Origin: Candidatus Lindowbacteria bacterium RIFCSPLOWO2_12_FULL_62_27
GTDB lineage: Bacteria > Lindowbacteria > 2-12-FULL-62-27
Assembly (NCBI GenBank): GCA_001784175.1
Contig: MFPR01000004.1
Span: 443,731-507,730 of the forward strand
DNA length: 64,000 nucleotides
Direction of reading: 5' to 3'
A program made the translations under genes and the position numbers. Of the stretch, positions 62,350 to 64,000 are shown one piece after another. Numbering within the stretch: the first letter of the stretch is position 1; the number at the start of each line of letters is the position of its first letter. Under the pieces are notes generated by a model, which was given only the letters and a program-made list of their open reading frames with translations, was not told the DNA's origin and ran no database searches.

Positions 62350-62992
62350 TGAACGCCTTCTCCATCGCGGCTTCGATCGCCGGCATCCGCGCGTCCTGCG
62401 CAGCGCGGCGCAGTTCCACCAGCGCCCGCGTCCGGGCGATCTCGTACTCGCGCTGGTCCAGTTGCAGGCGCACGTCGATGTCGTAGCGGTATTCCGATCC
62501 GTACGGCCCGAGAACCTTGAACTTCTCGTAGTAAATGTCCGTCGGAGTCACGCCCCCGATGTTGATCTTTCGGGTGGCCAGCGTCAGCCGGTCGGAGATG
62601 AACGACTGCAGCGTCGCGCCGTCGTAGTTGTCGCCGTCGTCGGTCTTCTTCAGCGCCGTCGTCAGATCCGAACCGATCGCCTCGACGATGTTTTTCAGCG
62701 CCGCCGCCTTCGCCTGCCGCACGCCGACCTCATACCGCGCGACGCCCTTCACGCCGCCTGAAAATTCGACCGTCTCCTTCTGTCTCACGAACGGTTTCAG
62801 CGTCCACTCCGGACGCACCGTCTGACTGCGTTCAACCAGAACATCCTGCCCCATCCGCGGCTCAACCGCCTGATTGAACGTCTGCACCTGCGCCGGTTTG
62901 TTGCTCGCTCTCTTCGTACAGGCAGAGAGTCCAAAAATTGCAACGCAGGACGAAAGAACCAGAACCATCGCACGACAAAAAAGTGTGTTCAT
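62330..62992 (-). CDS. LPP20-like lipoprotein
   Basis: A lipoprotein signal with lipobox IFGLSAC and Cys25 as the modified residue. The mature part contains EFSGGVKGVARYEVGVRQAKAAALKNIVEA, where the helical repeat of alanines resembles the LPP20 fold, and IYYEKFKVLGPYGSEYRYDIDVR near residue 155. It overlaps its neighbours on both sides (ATGA at 62989-62992). It is expected to sit in the outer membrane and may pair with the LPP20 and CsgG-like proteins. Confidence 0.7.
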   Translation of the reverse strand: MNTLFCRAMVLVLSSCVAIFGLSACTKRASNKPAQVQTFNQAVEPRMGQDVLVERSQTVRPEWTLKPFVRQKETVEFSGGVKGVARYEVGVRQAKAAALKNIVEAIGSDLTTALKKTDDGDNYDGATLQSFISDRLTLATRKINIGGVTPTDIYYEKFKVLGPYGSEYRYDIDVRLQLDQREYEIARTRALVELRRAAQDARMPAIEAAMEKAFNELEKE

Positions 62993-63534
62993 CGCAATCC
63001 CTCCTGGCCCTTGACGGGCATTGAGATTTTGCTGAAGACGGCGTTCAACGCGGCCGCGCCATCTTTGGCGAGCGCCTCAAGCGCCGCCGATTCGGTGGTG
63101 GACAAATCGAGATTCAGCGGAACCGTCGATGACAGTTGCGGCACATAGAACCGAAAAACATACTTTCGGTCCGCGACGGTCTTCACGAGGGTTGTCGCGT
63201 AGACAATCTCGGAACTGAGCGACCGCACAACCTTGATGGTCGCCGCGATATCGTAGTTGCTTGAATTGTATCGGGACTGGTAATGGGTCTGCACAAGGAC
63301 CAGAAAATCGGGTGAATGGACGTCGAGCGCCTCGCCCTGGAGTTTGCTTTCCTGATAGAGGGAGGCAAGCTGCGCCCGCTCGATGAGCGTAACGCCGGCA
63401 AGGCGCGATTCCAGAAACTGCGCCATGCGCCGGCTTTCATTCGAATTCCCCGCCACCACCGCCACCTTCGTCTGGGCGGCCGCCGTAACCGTCAACACCA
63501 AACACGCGACAAGCGTCAAAAACCATCGGCTCAT
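62989..63534 (-). CDS. Secreted CsgG/LpoB-like protein
   Basis: A cleavable signal peptide (FLTLVACLVLTVTAAAQ) precedes a domain with ESRLAGVTLIERAQLASLYQE near residue 45, which matches the VERxxLxxLLxEQ element of CsgG/LpoB-type domains, and DIAATIKVVRSLSSEIVYATT near 95. No lipobox is seen, so it is periplasmic or complexed with the lipoprotein. It is the first gene of the operon and has the strongest Shine-Dalgarno in the window (AGGAGGTGA, spacing five bases). Confidence 0.65.
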   Translation of the reverse strand: MSRWFLTLVACLVLTVTAAAQTKVAVVAGNSNESRRMAQFLESRLAGVTLIERAQLASLYQESKLQGEALDVHSPDFLVLVQTHYQSRYNSSNYDIAATIKVVRSLSSEIVYATTLVKTVADRKYVFRFYVPQLSSTVPLNLDLSTTESAALEALAKDGAAALNAVFSKISMPVKGQEGLR

Positions 63535-63619
63535 AAATCACCTCCTCTGATTTTTAAAGAACAAAACGCCCCTCTTGCCTGACGCTTACTCTAAACGGTC
63601 AAACCGGCAAACTTTCCAA

Positions 63620-63940
63620 CTAGCCGTCGCGGATGACGGCCTCGGTGTGGAGTTCGGGATTCGTTTTCAGGCCAAGAAACTGATCCATATAGATGCACTG
63701 CTCCCTTGATAACCGATAAGGCCCGGTTCCGGGCAAAGCCGATGGGCCAAGAAGCATCTGAATTTGCGGCAGGGTCAATTCCTCGACAGGAAATATGACA
63801 ATGACCTCTCCGCATGTTTTTTCTTTTATGTAAATGTCCATTCGAACCGGCTCTTTCGTAAAACATTCCCGGTCATAATCTCGAATGGTTTTACCCGGAT
63901 TGAGTTTTAAATACATGCCCGCTAAGATAATTTTTCGCAT
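63620..63940 (-). CDS. Hypothetical protein
   Basis: A 106-residue protein not assigned to a family. It has a predicted alpha/beta core (RMDIYIKEKTCGEVIVIFPVE, then LTLPQIQMLLGP) and no signal or membrane segment. Its two cysteines before residue 45 are unlikely to form a site by themselves. ATG 63940 has an AGGA ten bases upstream. It is separated from the CsgG-like operon by 85 bases and may belong to a unit that starts beyond the window. Confidence 0.5.
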   Translation of the reverse strand: MRKIILAGMYLKLNPGKTIRDYDRECFTKEPVRMDIYIKEKTCGEVIVIFPVEELTLPQIQMLLGPSALPGTGPYRLSREQCIYMDQFLGLKTNPELHTEAVIRDG

Positions 63941-64000
63941 CTGTTCAAATCCTATGAAATCGAATAAGATAGGTTCCCAACGAGGGGTAGAGAGCGGTGG

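Overview
The window is a GC-rich, gene-dense stretch of a Gram-negative bacterial chromosome. Lipoproteins, signal peptides and a surface-glycan locus point to an envelope with an outer membrane. Genes overlap constantly (ATGA, GTGA and TGATG junctions) and there is no gene-free stretch above about 150 bases. Several genes, including a spiro-SPASM-like protein, WbqC proteins, very large carbohydrate-biosynthesis proteins and split transketolase, recall Leptospira-type O-antigen islands. The sequence alone does not fix the phylum. No rRNA, tRNA, CRISPR array, transposase or integrase was seen.

Bases 1 to about 53.07 kb form one large surface-glycan island. Left arm (0-17 kb): a partial zinc dehydrogenase, GT2 glycosyltransferases, a large putative transferase (P1) divergent from a WbqC protein, a spiro-SPASM-like protein, methyltransferases, GSCFA and TylF proteins, a CMP-sugar cytidylyltransferase, and a minus-strand operon of FkbM, FemAB-like, sulfotransferase, aldo/keto reductase and class III aminotransferase. 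Middle (17.5-35 kb): split transketolase, two sugar epimerases, a P1 paralogue (P2), a second WbqC, a run for an amino or nonulosonic sugar (DegT aminotransferase, NeuB-type synthase, GNAT, PIG-L deacetylase), an asparagine-synthase-like protein, a B12-type radical SAM protein, a pair of near-duplicate GT2 genes and a PseB-like 4,6-dehydratase. Right arm (35-53 kb): a minus-strand operon of transaldolase, a domain-swapped heptose kinase/nucleotidyltransferase, Gfo/Idh, a nucleotide-sugar dehydrogenase lacking its catalytic cysteine and a two-subunit TPP E1 enzyme. It is followed by an SDR, a GmhA-like isomerase, and a plus-strand operon of amino acid:carrier-protein ligase, carrier protein, formyltransferase, Cys-cluster protein, heptose nucleotidyltransferase, heptose kinase and RmlC-like epimerase. 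A PseG-like hydrolase, another radical SAM protein and a GT2 complete it.

The island looks able to make (i) a CMP-nonulosonic acid (PseB-, PseC-, PseH-, PseG-, PseI- and PseF-like genes, scattered), (ii) an activated heptose, with its own transketolase and transaldolase that could supply sedoheptulose 7-phosphate, and (iii) possibly a sugar carrying an amino acid from a carrier protein and/or a formyl group. A rho-independent terminator at 53.07 kb closes the island. Beyond it lie moaA, thiC, a GT4, a DCC-family protein, pcnB, sucCD, and a three-gene operon of LPP20/CsgG-like envelope proteins.

Two non-gene signals stand out. First, a small repeat made of two hairpins (with compensatory changes in both stems) occurs only between 22 and 34.3 kb and sits inside reading frames; one copy is an exact 48-bp in-frame insertion when compared with the paralogue. 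Second, most recognisable promoters place the -10 hexamer only 6-10 bases from the ATG, which suggests widespread leaderless transcription.
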